A stretch of DNA of 64,000 bases from Glycine soja (GCF_004193775.1 NC_041012.1:10685223-10749222), one strand, 5' to 3'; positions 38,201 to 50,700 are shown, counted from the stretch's first letter. Numbers and translations: made by a program. Notes: generated by a model from the letters alone, not told the origin.

Positions 38201-39998
38201 TGGAAATTTGTTTGGAATCTTGTAAACAGAACTTCCCATTATTCAATGAAGCAAACATAGGAATGAAGGAGATGAATTGACGTTTAATTGAACTCAACTA
38301 GATTTCAAACACATACTACATATACTATAAAACAACAATAGTTTTATTCCAATAGGTGCTCTGGAATCTCTATACTAAAAAAAGTTTTATTATCATGTAT
38401 TGTGTAAAAAAAAGTATAATATTAACCAATAAAAAATTATTCATAGTTATGAATTTTAAGTTTCCAATTGGTACTTTGTCCAGAAGTATATAATTTCTCC
38501 CGATATCTAAAGCTGTAAATTTATTATAATATGATATTTTTTCTTGTTTCTTTTATGATTTATCAGCTTATTCTTCCTTTCTGTCTTGATTTTTTTCCTC
38601 ACGAAAATACGTTAAAGTAAACCAGTTATCTTCTGTACAGCCCAAATTGGAACCTCCACTGCACTGCTGTTGAAGTTTTATATCTAGGGAAGTTCTTTTG
38701 GTACAGTCTTTTTAATTTTATCATCGCCTTCTTTCCTTTTTTATCTTTTGAAAATATATTTTGGAATTTTTCTGTACATTCTGGAAACAAAAATAGTTTC
38801 CAGAATGTAAAAAGAGAACAAGAAAAATATGAAGAGAAAGAAGGTGCAAATAAAATTATCCTTATATCTAAATTCAGTGACGATGACAAACTTATAAGCT
38901 GGTAAGGACCAGCTCCATATACGGACAAGTAATTGATGTCCAACAGATTTGTGAGCCCATTTCAAACAAAAGGATGGGCCACGGGCTATACCTCTATGGT
39001 TCCATTAACCATTTTATTCACACTTTATAGACCCGGCCCGTACGAAATAGGGCACACTACACATTCGGCGTATGTATAGAGGGACCCGTGAGTTACTAGT
39101 AGTTGTAATAAAATTATTAACTTGCCAATTAAACTCTTAAAATTATGAGAAACATTTTGACAATTTTTTTTAGTATAGTTTTTTTCAATAAGTTTTTAGT
39201 TAAAGTAATTTCCAATATAATTATCATATAAGTCACTTTGAAAAAAAAACGGTATATTACATTCCAAATTTAGAAAATATAAACATCTAAATGATATTGA
39301 TAGTGCATCAATATAACTCACTTTTTGAAATAAAAAATATTAAAATATGAATCATTTGATTATTTTTTATTATTATTATTTTATTTTGATAAAATTTGAT
39401 ACATAATCTTACATAAAATTAAACGGTTAACTAAATAAAAAATCACATTCTATATCAAATTATAAAATGATGTAATAATTACTCTTTATATTGGTATAAT
39501 TTGATTCTTCCATATAACTTTAATTAACTATTACATCTTTCAATAACTTTTAATTGTATAATATATTTTTAAATTTTATTGTTGGATTAAAAATTTCTCA
39601 TATAAAACAAAGACGAGAATGAGAACAAGATGAAGTGGAAGAAATAAGACAAGCTTCTAAGGGCAAAGACTAATACTTGCAGGCGATTAATTGATCACAG
39701 GCGGGTTGAGCAAGAGGCGGCGAATGGTGATTTGTAATCGCAGATAGTCATGGAAGGGGATGACAAAGGATGCGCAAGGGAGATGATGATGGTTCCATTG
39801 ATTCATACTCGGAAATAAGAAAAAAGTTTGACAAACCTTTTAAATCAGTTGACAAATAACTAATACTAAAAATACCTAGTGTTTTTATTTTGGAGCGCCC
39901 TACCCATTATGCCATTAACAAAAAGAGCAACACTAGAGAGAGAGCAAGATATGTTTGAGGAAAATGCTTATTTTGAAAGAAAATCTCTATTTTTATAA
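32257..39998. other. intergenic region, no gene supported
   Basis: AT-rich throughout, apart from a less AT-rich island at about 36610-37150 that holds no recognisable frame. A poorly defined foldback may lie at about 33040-33270. The 67-codon frame at 33782-33985 matches nothing I know. A perfect 13-bp-arm hairpin sits at 38776-38808. Confidence 0.55.
38776..38808. repeat. perfect 13-bp-arm inverted repeat
   Basis: ACATTCTGGAAAC and GTTTCCAGAATGT are exact reverse complements around a 7-base loop. Each arm contains a TTCnnGAA unit, the minimal heat-shock-element dimer, but no supported gene starts nearby. Confidence 0.85.
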
Positions 39999-40255
39999 GG
40001 TTTAAATACATTTTTGTCTCTGTAATTTAGTATTTTTTTTCTATTTTAGTCTTTACAAAATATGTTTATTTTATTTTTTGTCCTTAAAGTATTTTAGATA
40101 CATTCTTTTAATTATTCAAAATATTTTTTTACGGTTTAAAGTATTATCTAAAGTATTTTAAAAATAAAATAAACACGTTTTACAAAAAATTTTAAAAATT
40201 ACAAGAATGATAATAAAAAAATACTAAATTATAAGAAGTAAAAATATGTTTAAGC
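39999..40255. mobile_element. foldback MITE, about 257 bp
   Basis: The left half begins GGTTTAAATACATTTTTGTC and continues with AATTTAGTATTTTTTT; the right half is its imperfect reverse complement ending ATATGTTTAAGCG. The centre holds AAAGTATTTTAGATA and its inverse. These ends are typical of widespread legume MITEs. A relative lies at 52708-52971. Confidence 0.75.
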
Positions 40256-41561
40256 GTTTTTATAAAGATGAGTGTTTCCACAAATTGCGAATATGCACAT
40301 GAAAAAAAAAGGTTTGGATTCGATTGGATACAAGAGTAATACACAGTAGCAATAGGGAGACATCGTGTCTGTTTAGGAGCCTAGGTTTAGGACCACGAAG
40401 TGAAGGTTATTAAATCATTGAAGAATTAGCGGCTCGATCCGATCCTTTTTGTTTTTTTTTTTTTTAATTTTCCTTAGAAACTTTTAGATTGAAAATTCGG
40501 AGGGACATAAGCAAAAGTTAATTTGTAAAAGTAAGTGCATTTTGGTCGTTTAAATTTTTTATGAAAAAAAACATTAATTAATTTTTAACGGTTTAAGGAA
40601 TAAGGAGTGACTTTTGAAAAATGATAATTATTTTTTCAAAAATAATTCCAACAAAATATTTACTAAATTAATGTTAAACTATTATTTTATAATTAAAAAA
40701 TATTCATTAAAAATAAAAATCTTACCCTACTCTTAAATTCAACTCTAGACGTATCATAAAAATGAATATTCAAAATCTTTCAGCAATATTGTACCGTAAA
40801 TGATTATATTATTTTACATTATGGGTATATTAAAATTAAATTCTAAAAATATTTAATTTTACCAAAATAAAATAAGTTTAATTTACTTGTCTTCGAAAAA
40901 TTGACCTGAGAAACATCAATAAAAACTAAATTGACCGGAGGGAAAAATCAAGAAGTAAGGAACAAAAGAGAATACGTGTCTGTTAAACTTTGTATGGTTA
41001 TTGAATAGACCAAAAAGGTCAGAAAGAAATATTTTGGCCAAGAAACATAAGATAGCTCCGAAAACAGAAATCTTAAAGAAGTAAAAAATAAATAACACTC
41101 GTTGGTCTATCCGTCCATGTCATCTTTATTATTTTATATCTATGGAAAATAAATAATTATATATATATAGAACTGGAGTATAAGTATTACATAGATGGAA
41201 AATGACATTTTGCTTTCAAGTTTCCCTTCCCAAAAAACAAAAATGCTAACTAAGATCAATTTCATTTGTTTTTATGGTCAGCAAAAAGAATTATTTAATT
41301 AGTGGGCGCCATGCATAAAAGAGGGTGACAGTAAGCCAGTAACATACGCCAGGTTGACAAGGATATGTCAAGTTAATTAATTATACTATGTACTAATAGT
41401 AATTAATTTTAAAGAGAGAAAAAAGAAAGAAAAAGGACACCAATCTCATTACAATAAAGTGAAAGACATAAAACCCATTTCGGTGATGAATTATGCGGAA
41501 TTCAAAGTTGCTTGTTGGAAGTTTAAGCCAGTAACGACATTAAATAATTAGTCTCTATATC
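40256..41561. other. intergenic, WOX2 downstream region
   Basis: AT-rich; the part nearest 41561 should contain the WOX2 3'UTR. No other gene is supported. Confidence 0.5.
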
Positions 41562-43059
41562 TTAATAAGAACCTTGTCCAGAAGTAGTAAAAAAATCAAA
41601 GAAGGGTTGGTTCAGTGGGGAAGCATGATCATCTTCATTGATGTCATCAGCAGAAGGTGTATCAGTGGAACTATCAGCAGAAACTACTGAAGCCAGAGAA
41701 GACACCTGGCCTGTTGTTGTTGTTGTTTTCCCTTCCAAAATGCCGGTTGGGTGCAGAGGGAAAAGATCCAACGTTTCTTGGTGACTGAAGTGAGAGTTGC
41801 TGCAATCCGAGATTCTCTGTTGCATTTGATGCATGCCGTCGTATACCAGAGGGCCATTACTACTTATCATGCCTGTGGGCACAACTTTCTCAGAGGGGCT
41901 CCTCCTAAAACCTACGGGTACAAATACCTTTTGGTGTGGGGGATAAAACCCAATTTCACCCTGTCCCTGAGGTATGTAATATGGGGCACACATGGCTGAA
42001 AACCAAAACCGAATACCTTCAATTAATTACCAATGTTATATAATATAAGGTTTAAAAACAATAAATAACTTAAGAAAAAGAGTTGTAACATATGTCTAAC
42101 TATACTCATGAGAAGATAAAGGGAGGGAGAGTTGATTATTAGTTAGAAAAAAAAGTAAAAGTAAGAAAATGTTATGGATTTGATTTTTCTATTAATAAAA
42201 ATTAATAGATTAATTATTAATATTTGTCGATAAATAAATTAATAAAAAAATACTTTTGAAAAAAAAAAGCAAAAGAAACAGCTGTCCGTCTATCATGATT
42301 GGGCTACGCAAATGAGGAGACAGTGACTTCTAAGATGATTTGAGTTGTTTCTTATGAAATGAAAAGGACCAGGAAATACGTAGATCAATTGTTACATAGT
42401 TGTTCTGGCTTAATTAGTTTTGAATTTGAGCTTAAAAGTACATTTATGGCCTTAAATATTTTTTGTTACTTAGCTTGAACAATAAAATATCAGTGATCTT
42501 TGTTAAAACAAAAATCTTGATTTTCTGAGATATTTTAGTTTTATTAGCTAACACACATACCAAGCACACTTGCATGAAGAGGCGACTTGGTGATTACCCA
42601 AAAGCAAGAAAGTAAGAGATCGATGAAGGTATAAACATTAAAAAACAAAATGAATGTATATAATTTGCATGAATGTGTGTTGAGAAAGGAAAGAACAAAG
42701 AACGAACCATTTGGGCAAATTGGCGGAGAAAAAAAAGGCTGAGGCGTATGAAGAAAGCGATTGAAGTAAGCAAAGGTTTCTTGCTTCTGCTTCTGTCTCT
42801 GTCTGGCTTTGTGGTTCTGAAACCAGTAGAAGACATTCTTTCCTTCGATGTGACCATACGCCCTAAGCCTAGCAGTTATCTGCTGTATCTCCTCAGCACT
42901 CGGAGTCTTTATTCCCTGCTTATACAAATTCTCTAGCATGCTTATTTGCTCTTTTGTAGGGTTCCACCGCGAACTCGCTGCAACCCCCTCATTACCATTA
43001 CTCCCTCCACTCTCCATTTCCATCTCCAACTCATGATTAGTATTATTCCCACTCTCCAT
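41562..43059 (-). CDS. WOX2: WUSCHEL-related homeobox transcription factor, WOX2-type
   Basis: Two minus-strand exons, 43059-42708 and 41995-41562, joined across a 712-bp GT-AG phase-1 intron, encode 261 residues. The start is the ATG at 43059; the codon before it is GTG and is not used. The WUS-type homeodomain spans about residues 31-94 ([11 protein letters not shown], then [20 protein letters not shown] and [10 protein letters not shown]). The RAYGHIEG wording and the AYFNRFLH that follows are those of WOX2 rather than WUS, WOX1, WOX3 or WOX4. A WUS-box TLDLFPL lies at about 192-198, a Thr/Ser/Asp-rich tract follows, and the C-terminus carries QPFFDFF, matching the WOX2 tail. WOX2 marks the zygote and apical embryo lineage in Arabidopsis and helps pattern the embryonic shoot; a like role here is inferred. 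The gene looks intact. Confidence 0.94.
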
Positions 43060-43099
43060 CACAATGCCAATGCGGTTTTCTTTTGATTATTATTATTAT

Positions 43100-43200
43100 G
43101 CTCTTATTCTAATTCTCATGGCTTGTGAAGCACTCTTTTTATAGAGTAGTAGATAGGTAGGGAGAAACAAAATGGTTGAGAGTTGAGAGAGAGGATTAAC
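43100..43200 (-). promoter_or_regulatory. WOX2 core promoter with TATA box
   Basis: On the minus strand CTATAAAAAG (43135-43144) lies about 80 bp before the ATG, so transcription should begin around 43105-43115. An ATG at 43119-43117 opens a 7-codon frame ending in TAA; it would be an upstream ORF only if transcription starts slightly upstream of the expected site. Confidence 0.6.
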
Positions 43201-44366
43201 ATGCGTATTGTTTTTGGTGCAGAACATCTCTGAAAACATGGCGGTTAGCGGCACAGAGAGAGGCTTAGGTTTCGTCGTCTTCGTGTAGAATTTTTCTTAC
43301 GAGAAAGACATTAATAATAATTGCCCAAATGGCCCCCCCTAGCTCCCTTCGTGCCATTGATTTTGGTGCACACATAGTAGTGGATTTAAGATTAACGTTG
43401 ATTTTTTTTACTCTTTCCCTAAGCCCATAATAGTCTTGTTATCTCGGGAATGACAGAAAGAGAGAGCGTAGTAACGTAGAAGGGTATAAAGGTCATTGAG
43501 GGAAAAAGACAGCCGGTTGGGTTGTAAGGTGTAGGTGAAGGCTAGGCTTTGGGAATTGAAGTGAGAGCAGATAGGCTCAGAGGAGAGAGAGATCATTGAA
43601 TCAATGAATGAGGTTGAAACGTCTAGCTTGCTTAGCTAACCTCACTCAGAACGACTAGTATGAAGGTGACTGTGTGAACTTCCTATGTTTTTTACTTTTC
43701 ACAATATTACATTATCTTAATTATTCTAAAAACATTGTATTCTCATTTCTCATGCCACTGTGTCTTCTCATGCCTTTATTTGTCTGCTAGAGTGGCCCAA
43801 TTGGACCACCCTGCTTCACGTTTCAATTTGTAACATGCCCCTGTAGTTGTGGTCCAATTTCATCTACTACTACTTCGTACTATATTCCTTTTTTTTTTCT
43901 CCCCTACAATCGGCATGACTTTGATTATGACACCCCCAAGAGGGAAAAAAATGTCATGCATATGAGTAACGTATATCAGTTAAATATTAAGTTTACATTG
44001 GGTAGTCGAGGATAACAGTTCTGGCGTGACTAGCTAGTTTTTTTGTCATGTTGCATGTTCCAGCTAGGAGTAATAGTGGTTGATTAGCTGTTTATGCATG
44101 TGTTTTATTTCAATGTAACAACGCATATTCAACGTGATTACGGTGCGCACCGTATTTCTTTCCAGCATCGCAGTTCTTTTTCCCATAAAAAACAAGCATA
44201 TCAAATATAATTTGAATTAGTTTATATGTGGCGAAATAGAACTTGTGCAGTAAAATTAAAAAGTACAGCTGGTACAGCGTGAAAAATAACAGAAACTAGT
44301 GCTAAAGAAACATCAAGTGGTTGAACCTTCCAATATGTCAACATGTATTAATATATATATATATAT
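43201..44366. other. WOX2 upstream region, no other gene supported
   Basis: Moderately AT-rich, holding probable WOX2 upstream control DNA. It ends in a (TA)n run at about 44350-44367 that borders the Copia insertion. Confidence 0.5.
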
Positions 44367-44660
44367 AGTTGTGAAAGTGATGAAGAACAAACAAGAACAA
44401 CAGCAGTAGAAACAACAGCTATGTCGTACACACAGAGTTTAAGGTGAAAGAGAGAAAAATGAGAAAGAACACACACAGAATTACGTGGTTCACCTTGAGT
44501 AAGGCTACATCCACGGGAGGGAAAAACAGAAAGCTTTTTATTACTGATGCAATATACAAGTGGAAGCTTATTTCTAAAAAAATACAGGACATCCTTGCCT
44601 TATATAAGTAGAGGACAAAACAAAATAAACTTCCATATGAATTTTGGTCACAGTCCAACA
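44367..44660 (-). repeat. 3' LTR of the Copia element
   Basis: Aligns with 47403-47720 over its whole length, with substitutions and several small indels (the 5' copy is about 24 bp longer). The outermost forward bases read AG where the other copy has TG. Confidence 0.88.
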
Positions 44661-44722
44661 ATTCATCACCTTGAACCAACATCCATGTAAAACACAAACT
44701 GCACCCTCCAAACAACATGATT

Positions 44723-45919
44723 TTAACCCCAACAATCAACATTGAGCAAGCTTAAGCGGTGATCAAACTTGCTCTTTGGAATTGACTTTGTAAACATATC
44801 AGTAGGATTGTGCAGAGTGCATATCTTATGAACTTTGATTCTTCTTTCTGACCGAATGAAGTGATATCTAACATCTATATGCTTGGTTCTATCATGATGA
44901 ACCTGATCCTTGGCCAAGCATATAGCAATAAGGCTATCACAGTAGATGTTAGCATATTCTTAATTAATTCCGAGATCATTTATCAGACCTCTTAGCCAAA
45001 TTCCTTCTTTTGCAGCTTCAATAAGAGCCATATATTCAGCCTCAGTAGTTGAGAGGGCAACAAAAGGTTGAAGTGTTGCCTTCCAACTCACCAAGCAGCC
45101 ACTAAGGGTGTAAGCATACCCTGTTAGGGACCTTCTCTTGACAAGATCAACAGCAAAATCTGCATCAAAATAGCCAGTGAGGCAACAATCTGGGTGAGAT
45201 CCATAGATCAAACCTACATCTGCAGTCCCTTTAAGATATCTAAAAATTCTCTTCACAGCCTTCCAATGTTCCTTCTGAGGTTTGTTTAAGAACCTACTAG
45301 CCATGCTAACAGCATAAGCAAGGTCAGGTCTGGTGCAGACCATGACATACATGAGACTGCCAACAACACTTGAGTATGGAACCTTTGACATATAGTCCTG
45401 ATTAGCCTGATCAGCCTGAGCTTCAACCTTTATCATAGCAGACAACTTCTATTTTTTTGAAAGGGGAGTGCTGATAGGTTTAGAATCAGTCATTCCAAAC
45501 TCACAAGTATCTTTTAAATGTAATCCTTTTGAGACAAAATAGCCTTTTCTGAGTTTTGTCCCTATAGATCTCCATTCCTAAGATTTTCTTTGCAGCCCCT
45601 AGATCTTTCATATCAAATTCACCATTCAGGAGGATCTTCAGATTTTGTATATCACACATGCTTTTTGCTGCAATAAGCATGTCATCTACATAAGTAGAAG
45701 ATAGATCATTGATCCATCCTCTACCTTGTTGTGATAAACATAGCAATCATTGAGACTTCTCTTGAATCTTTGGCCGGTGATAAAGCTGTCAAACCTCATG
45801 TACCATTGCCTTGGAGATTGTTTCAAACCATACAAGGACCTCTGCAGTTGACAAACATACCTTTCTTTTCTTTGAACTTCAAACCCTTCAGAGAAACTTC
45901 TGATTTCTCACCTTCTTGA
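44723..45919 (-). pseudogene. Copia pol 3' part: reverse transcriptase C-terminal half and RNase H
   Basis: Reading on the minus strand: RSLYGLKQSPRQW (near 45840-45800), YVDDMLIAAKS, the Copia-type catalytic motif, and DLGAAKKILGMEI (about 45700-45580); then PYSSVVGSLMYVMVCTRPDL, SLTGYAYTLSGCLVSWK, ALSTTEAEYMAL, the RNase H core (45445-44960); and DMFTKSIPK with LLNVDCWG at the end (44780-44723). Frameshifts and a stop after NDLGIN break the frame. The N-terminal half of reverse transcriptase is missing. Confidence 0.9.
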
Positions 45920-46440
45920 AGAACCACAGGAGATGTTTCGGAATGGCCCCCTTTTTCAAAGTGTTTGGTTATAGATTCTACATCCTTTTTCTTGAAGAGA
46001 GTGGCCGCTCTGTGTTCCAGCAATTTGAACCTCAAGCTTGGGATGAAAAAGATGTGATTCATCAAAAATTACATCTCTGCTGAAAAGAACTTTCCTTTCA
46101 GTTGGTGACAAGATCCTATAGCCTTTCACCCCATCACCATAACCCATGAACAGACCCTTTCTTGATCTAGGTACTAGTTTTCCTTCATTGACATGATAAT
46201 AAGCATTGCAGCCAAATACTCTTAGGTTTGAGTAGTTTATTGTTTTGCCATTCCAGATTTCAATAGTAGTTTTAAGTCCTATAGCAGTAGAGGGTGTTCT
46301 ATTGATCAGAAAACAAGTTGTATTGATAGTTTCTCCCCCAAAACTTCTGTTGAGACCAACATTTGACAACAGACATCTTGTTCTTTCCAGGAGTGTTCTG
46401 TTCATTCGCTCAACAACTCCATTTTGCTGAGGAGTGTTCC
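45900..46440 (-). pseudogene. Copia integrase C-terminal remnant
   Basis: On the minus strand: TPQQNGVVERMNRTLLERTR, FGGETINTTCFLINRTPS, LRVFGCNAYYHVNEGKL and KGLFMGYGDGVKGYRILSP, the C-terminal part of Copia integrase and the linker after it. The zinc-binding N-terminus and the first catalytic Asp are absent. It is followed directly by the reverse-transcriptase fragment, showing a second deletion. Confidence 0.9.
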
Positions 46441-47250
46441 TAACAATAAGTTATCTAGCAATCCCTTCATCTCTGCAGAATTTGTTAAATTCTGTTGAGC
46501 AAAACTCCAAGCCATCTTAGGACAATCTTTCTTCCAGTGACTTGTCTCCTTGCCGTAGTTACAAATGTCCTTTGGATTGACATGAGTCTTCTTTTTTACT
46601 TTAAACACCTTTTTCTTGATGTTCTTGTTAGAGTAAGAGACAACAAGACCAGATCCATTTGACTCTTCAGAATTTCCAGGTGCTTTAGATCGAAGTTCCC
46701 TTAAGTATAAGCTGGATTTCACCTCCTCCATGGTGACACATTCCTTATCAACACTAAGAGAATTGACAAAGCTCTCATATGATGGTGGTAGAGAGGCTAA
46801 CAGAATCATGGCAACATCTTTATCCTCTATCTTAACATCTATATCTCTTAATTCCATCAAAATAGAATTTAATTCATCAAGATGATCCTTAAGAGATGTA
46901 CTTTCTTTCATGTGTAAACCATATAGACGCTTCTTAAAGAAGAGCTTGTTGCAGATTGACTTAGTCATATACAGCTTTTCCAACTTGAGCCATAAGCCCC
47001 TTGCAGTTTCTTCATTTGCAACTTCATATAAAACTTCGTCAGACAAAGAAAGCAAGATTAGTGAGTGAGCCTTTTCTTCTTGTTCTGCAAGTTCTTCAAT
47101 CTTTGAAACAAAGGTCTTTTCTTTTGATTCAGAAGCCACTTCTTTCTTCATAGATGCAGAAGCAACAGGAGCCCAAACAGGTTGTTCCTTCAACAAAGCA
47201 CACATCTTGATGCGCCACAGATTGAAACTGTTCTTTCCATTGAATTTCTC
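46441..47250 (-). pseudogene. Copia gag remnant
   Basis: On the minus strand: KFNGKNSFNLWRIKMCALL, ARGLWLKLEKLYMTKSICNK, LKDHLDELNSILMELRD and LLASLPPSYESFVNSL, the UBN2-type gag core. The zinc knuckle reads CNYGKETSHWKKDC and lacks the second cysteine of CX2CX4HX4C. After it the frame runs into integrase-derived DNA (an EFC-type motif in another frame), so protease and the start of integrase were deleted. Confidence 0.88.
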
Positions 47251-47386
47251 AATCCTGATTGTGTTTGACATGATTTCTTGAGTGTTCTTGATCACAATGA
47301 AGCAACGAAAGAACTAGAAACAAGACTCCCACAGCTTGATCTTTATATTCAGACGAGAATCTTGAATTCCCTTGATCGCAACTTGA

Positions 47387-47399
47387 GCTCTTAATACCA
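47387..47399 (-). other. Copia primer-binding site
   Basis: TGGTATTAAGAGC, three bases inside the 5' LTR, differs from the initiator-Met tRNA primer site by a short change. Confidence 0.8.
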
Positions 47400-47402
47400 G
47401 TT

Positions 47403-47720
47403 TGTTGTGGAAGTGATGAAGAACAAACAAGAACAGCAGCAGCAGAAACAGCAGAAAGCTATGTCATACACACAGAGTTTTGCAGCAACGTGAAAGAGAG
47501 AAAAATGAGTTAGAACACACACAAAATTACGTGGTTCACCTTGAGTAAGGCTACATCCACGGGAGGGAAAAACAGAAAGCTTTTTATTACTAATGCAATA
47601 TACAAGTGAAAGCTTATTTCTAAAAAAAATACAAGACATCCTTACCTTATATAAGCAAAGGATAAAACAAAAAAAAATAACAGAATAAACTTTCATATGA
47701 ATTTTGATCACAGCCCAACA
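47403..47720 (-). repeat. 5' LTR of the Copia element
   Basis: Partner of 44367-44660. Bounded by TGTTG on one side and CCAACA on the other, which is TGTTGG...CAACA in element sense. Confidence 0.9.
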
Positions 47721-47722
47721 TA

Positions 47723-47725
<3 letters not shown>

Positions 47726-47769
<44 letters not shown>
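47726..47769. repeat. (TA)n microsatellite
   Basis: About 44 bp of pure AT next to the Copia 5' LTR. A shorter run borders the other LTR. Confidence 0.95.
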
Positions 47770-47771
<2 letters not shown>

Positions 47772-50700
47772 TTTCTCAACCTTTAAAAAAGAAAGTAAAA
47801 CTACTGGCAAATTCAAATTATAGAAGTTATACACACGAAGAAAGTAATATAAATGAGACACTACTAATACACTAGTATAACTTTAAAAAAAATATGTTTT
47901 TAACAGGGGATTAATGAAATTTTTTATTTAATATTTGACTAACTATTTTTTATTAAATTATCTCAGATAAAGTGATACTTTTAATTACAACTTCATACTT
48001 ACACCAAAAATCAAACCTTAGAACACTGTCAATAATTTAGTGGGGATTTGACACTTGTGTTAATAATTTATTTGGTGAAATAAATTAATACACAATATAA
48101 TACTCTTGTTTTTAGTACTGTTTTTTAAGCATATTCTTCCGTTAGTTGAAATTTATGTGATTTTCGCTAATTTGAAAATGATGAAACCCTTTAATCAGAG
48201 AATGTAATTCAGTGAAATCCACGTGAATTTCAGTCAATAATAAAGTACCCAGGAGAAATTAACGGAGCGTCAGAAAGTGGATTACGCTATGTGTTTATGT
48301 TGCATTTTTCTATTCTTTTATGAGTCTTACGGTGTCAAAGAATTATCCACGTACATTTAAGAATCGATATATTACCCGTATGTCAAAATCAACAGAAAAG
48401 AGAGAACGGGTCATATCGAAGTTCTGGGATCAGTATCTTTTTTATTGAACTTGATGATGAAAAGTTATATTTGGAATGTTTTAACATGCAACACTCTACA
48501 GTGTTACTCTTATTTCTCATTTTTAGTTAAAGACATGCTATTCCTTAATTTCCTTATCATAACTAGAGTCTCTTCTTATTATAGTCTAATTATTAAACAT
48601 TGTAGTATACTGTACTAGTATTATACTACAACAGTCACTGACGGCCAGGAATCGCTCTATAATCTCGATCAAAAGGCAACAAGAGGGAGAAGAAAAAAAT
48701 TGTGACTACACCTTGGAAAAGGTAATTTGAGTAAGATTTTATTTTATATATTTGGCGGAATGTTCTTTTTGCAAGATATATAAGTAAGAAAGCTAAAAAG
48801 TTGAAAACCAAATCCTTAAAATAAGGAAAACAAAAAAGAAGAACAAGGGTAGCTGCAGAAACATATCCAACCATTATCCAAAGCACAGAAAAAACAGGAG
48901 AAGGAACTTAGATGTAACCAGATAAAGAGGTTCAAAGCTTGAAAGAATGCAACGGGTCGAAAAGGGTGGTGGTGCTGCTGCGAAGAAGATGCGTGGTCAG
49001 ATAGATTACTCGAATTAAGCTGGCAGTACTGGGTTTGGCGCATGCAGATAACGCAAACACCAAGTTAATATGTTGGACGTATGCGCCATAAATGTCCCTC
49101 TGCTACCTCCTACTACATTAGTATACGGTCAACGAAAATATATAGACCCCATAGGGGAGGTGAAGTGAGGTGAGTGAGTGCTCATGCATGCTATTCATTA
49201 TTCAATTCTCAATTCAATTCCTGCACAATTCACTGCCTTTTGCGCTGACTATATTGTTGTAGTAGTATGTGCTCACTGTTACCTCTCTGACTATATTCAC
49301 TTTTTCACTAATGATGGAGTATGTATAACAAAGGTATTGAACACATTCAACCATACATATCTAAAGGGGTTTGACTTAATGAAAGCGTGTTAGTTCTCCA
49401 TAAGACTTGAGAGTGTGTATAGGGATATACTCCATAAAGAAATCCCTAGCTTAATTCTTGCGAAAAACATTGTCTTAGATAAGAAGTTTATCCATATCGC
49501 TTTAATTTCCGGAACTTTGAAATTCTCCCTCCGTAGTTTTTATCCAGCAAAAAAAAATATATTCAACTATGAATAAAATTAAATACTACAACTGACTACT
49601 ATCATCTCATTTTATTTTAAAAAAATATTTATATTTTATGCCAGAGACACTGAGTAAGATTATTAAAAGAAAAAAAATTCTTTCTTCAATTATTTTTGCT
49701 CAAGTCAGATATTATGAACAAAGAAACACTTAAACTTGAATACTCTTAATTACTAAGTTGAATCAATCTGCCTCAGTTGATCTACTGCTCCATAGTTACT
49801 GTTATAAGTTTGGTTAAAAAAAATAGAAAATTATTTTAATATATAAGAGTGATGATAACAAATATTATCAACAAAATTATAATTGATGTGTTTTATTCAT
49901 TCTTTAGAATAACTATATATTAAAAATGGCGTGTATGTTTTGCACTTAATTAATATTCTCTTCTTGTATATAATTAATTACTAGTTTAAAAGTTATATTA
50001 TAGTATTATTTGTTAATGATAGGTTTGTTCGGGTAGAGAAAATTATAAAATTTACTTTTGAAGTGAGTTATTTAGATATAATTATGCAATTATTTACAAA
50101 TTTTAGTTTTAAAAAAAAGGTTGTGCAAGTAGTACAGTATTTTGTTTGTTCCGGTACGTCGTGATCTGCAGAGAAAGAGAAAGGAAGATGAGTAGTACAG
50201 AAATGTCGCCACGTCTGACTGGCATGCAGCGTGGCCTCGTGAAATGAGGAAGGCAGAAGCGGGGGTAGTGAAGAGAATTGAAGCACCAATATCCCTTCGC
50301 CGTGTTCTGCTGCTTTTGGCCACGGAATTCGATGCAGATTGGTGAAACCATGCATGCTACCTCACCTGTGATCGATGTGAATGCCAATTCAATTTCAAGA
50401 TACACAAACAATAATGTACTTATTCAAGATACCGTGCATTGCTCAATCCTAAGAAAGATTGGGTCCAACCGTCCAAGAGTTAGATGACAAATTCATTATT
50501 TTCATAAATTTATCTTTTAAAATGATTTGGATCATTATTTAATGATTTCTAATGTGATTATAAATTTACATATGTTAAGCTAATCACAAATTTTAAATGA
50601 TTTATATATGACGTAATATATTTGAACATATATATACATATATATTTTATAACAGTAAATAGTGATAAAAAATTGTCTTATGAAACTAATAATAAGTCTA

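Larger units (their letters stand above)
44367..47720 (-). mobile_element. internally deleted Copia LTR retrotransposon
   Basis: Two similar direct repeats, 44367-44660 and 47403-47720, are the LTRs; the element reads on the minus strand, so the right one is the 5' LTR (TGTTGG...CAACA). Next to it is a primer-binding site, TGGTATTAAGAGC (47387-47399), a mutated form of the initiator-Met tRNA site TGGTATCAGAGC used by plant Copia. Before the 3' LTR lies a purine stretch AAGGTGATGAA, the likely polypurine tract. Between are gag, the end of integrase, part of reverse transcriptase and RNase H in Copia order, with stops and at least two large deletions. The flanks are TA-rich, suggesting insertion into a (TA)n tract; no clear 5-bp target duplication can be picked out. 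Confidence 0.92.

Noticed and set aside
47391..47861. 156-codon minus-strand frame
   Set aside because: It spans the Copia LTR and a (TA)n tract and has no domain.
48816..49043. 75-codon minus-strand frame in a less AT-rich island
   Set aside because: No domain, no splice-supported extension, no homology that I recognise.
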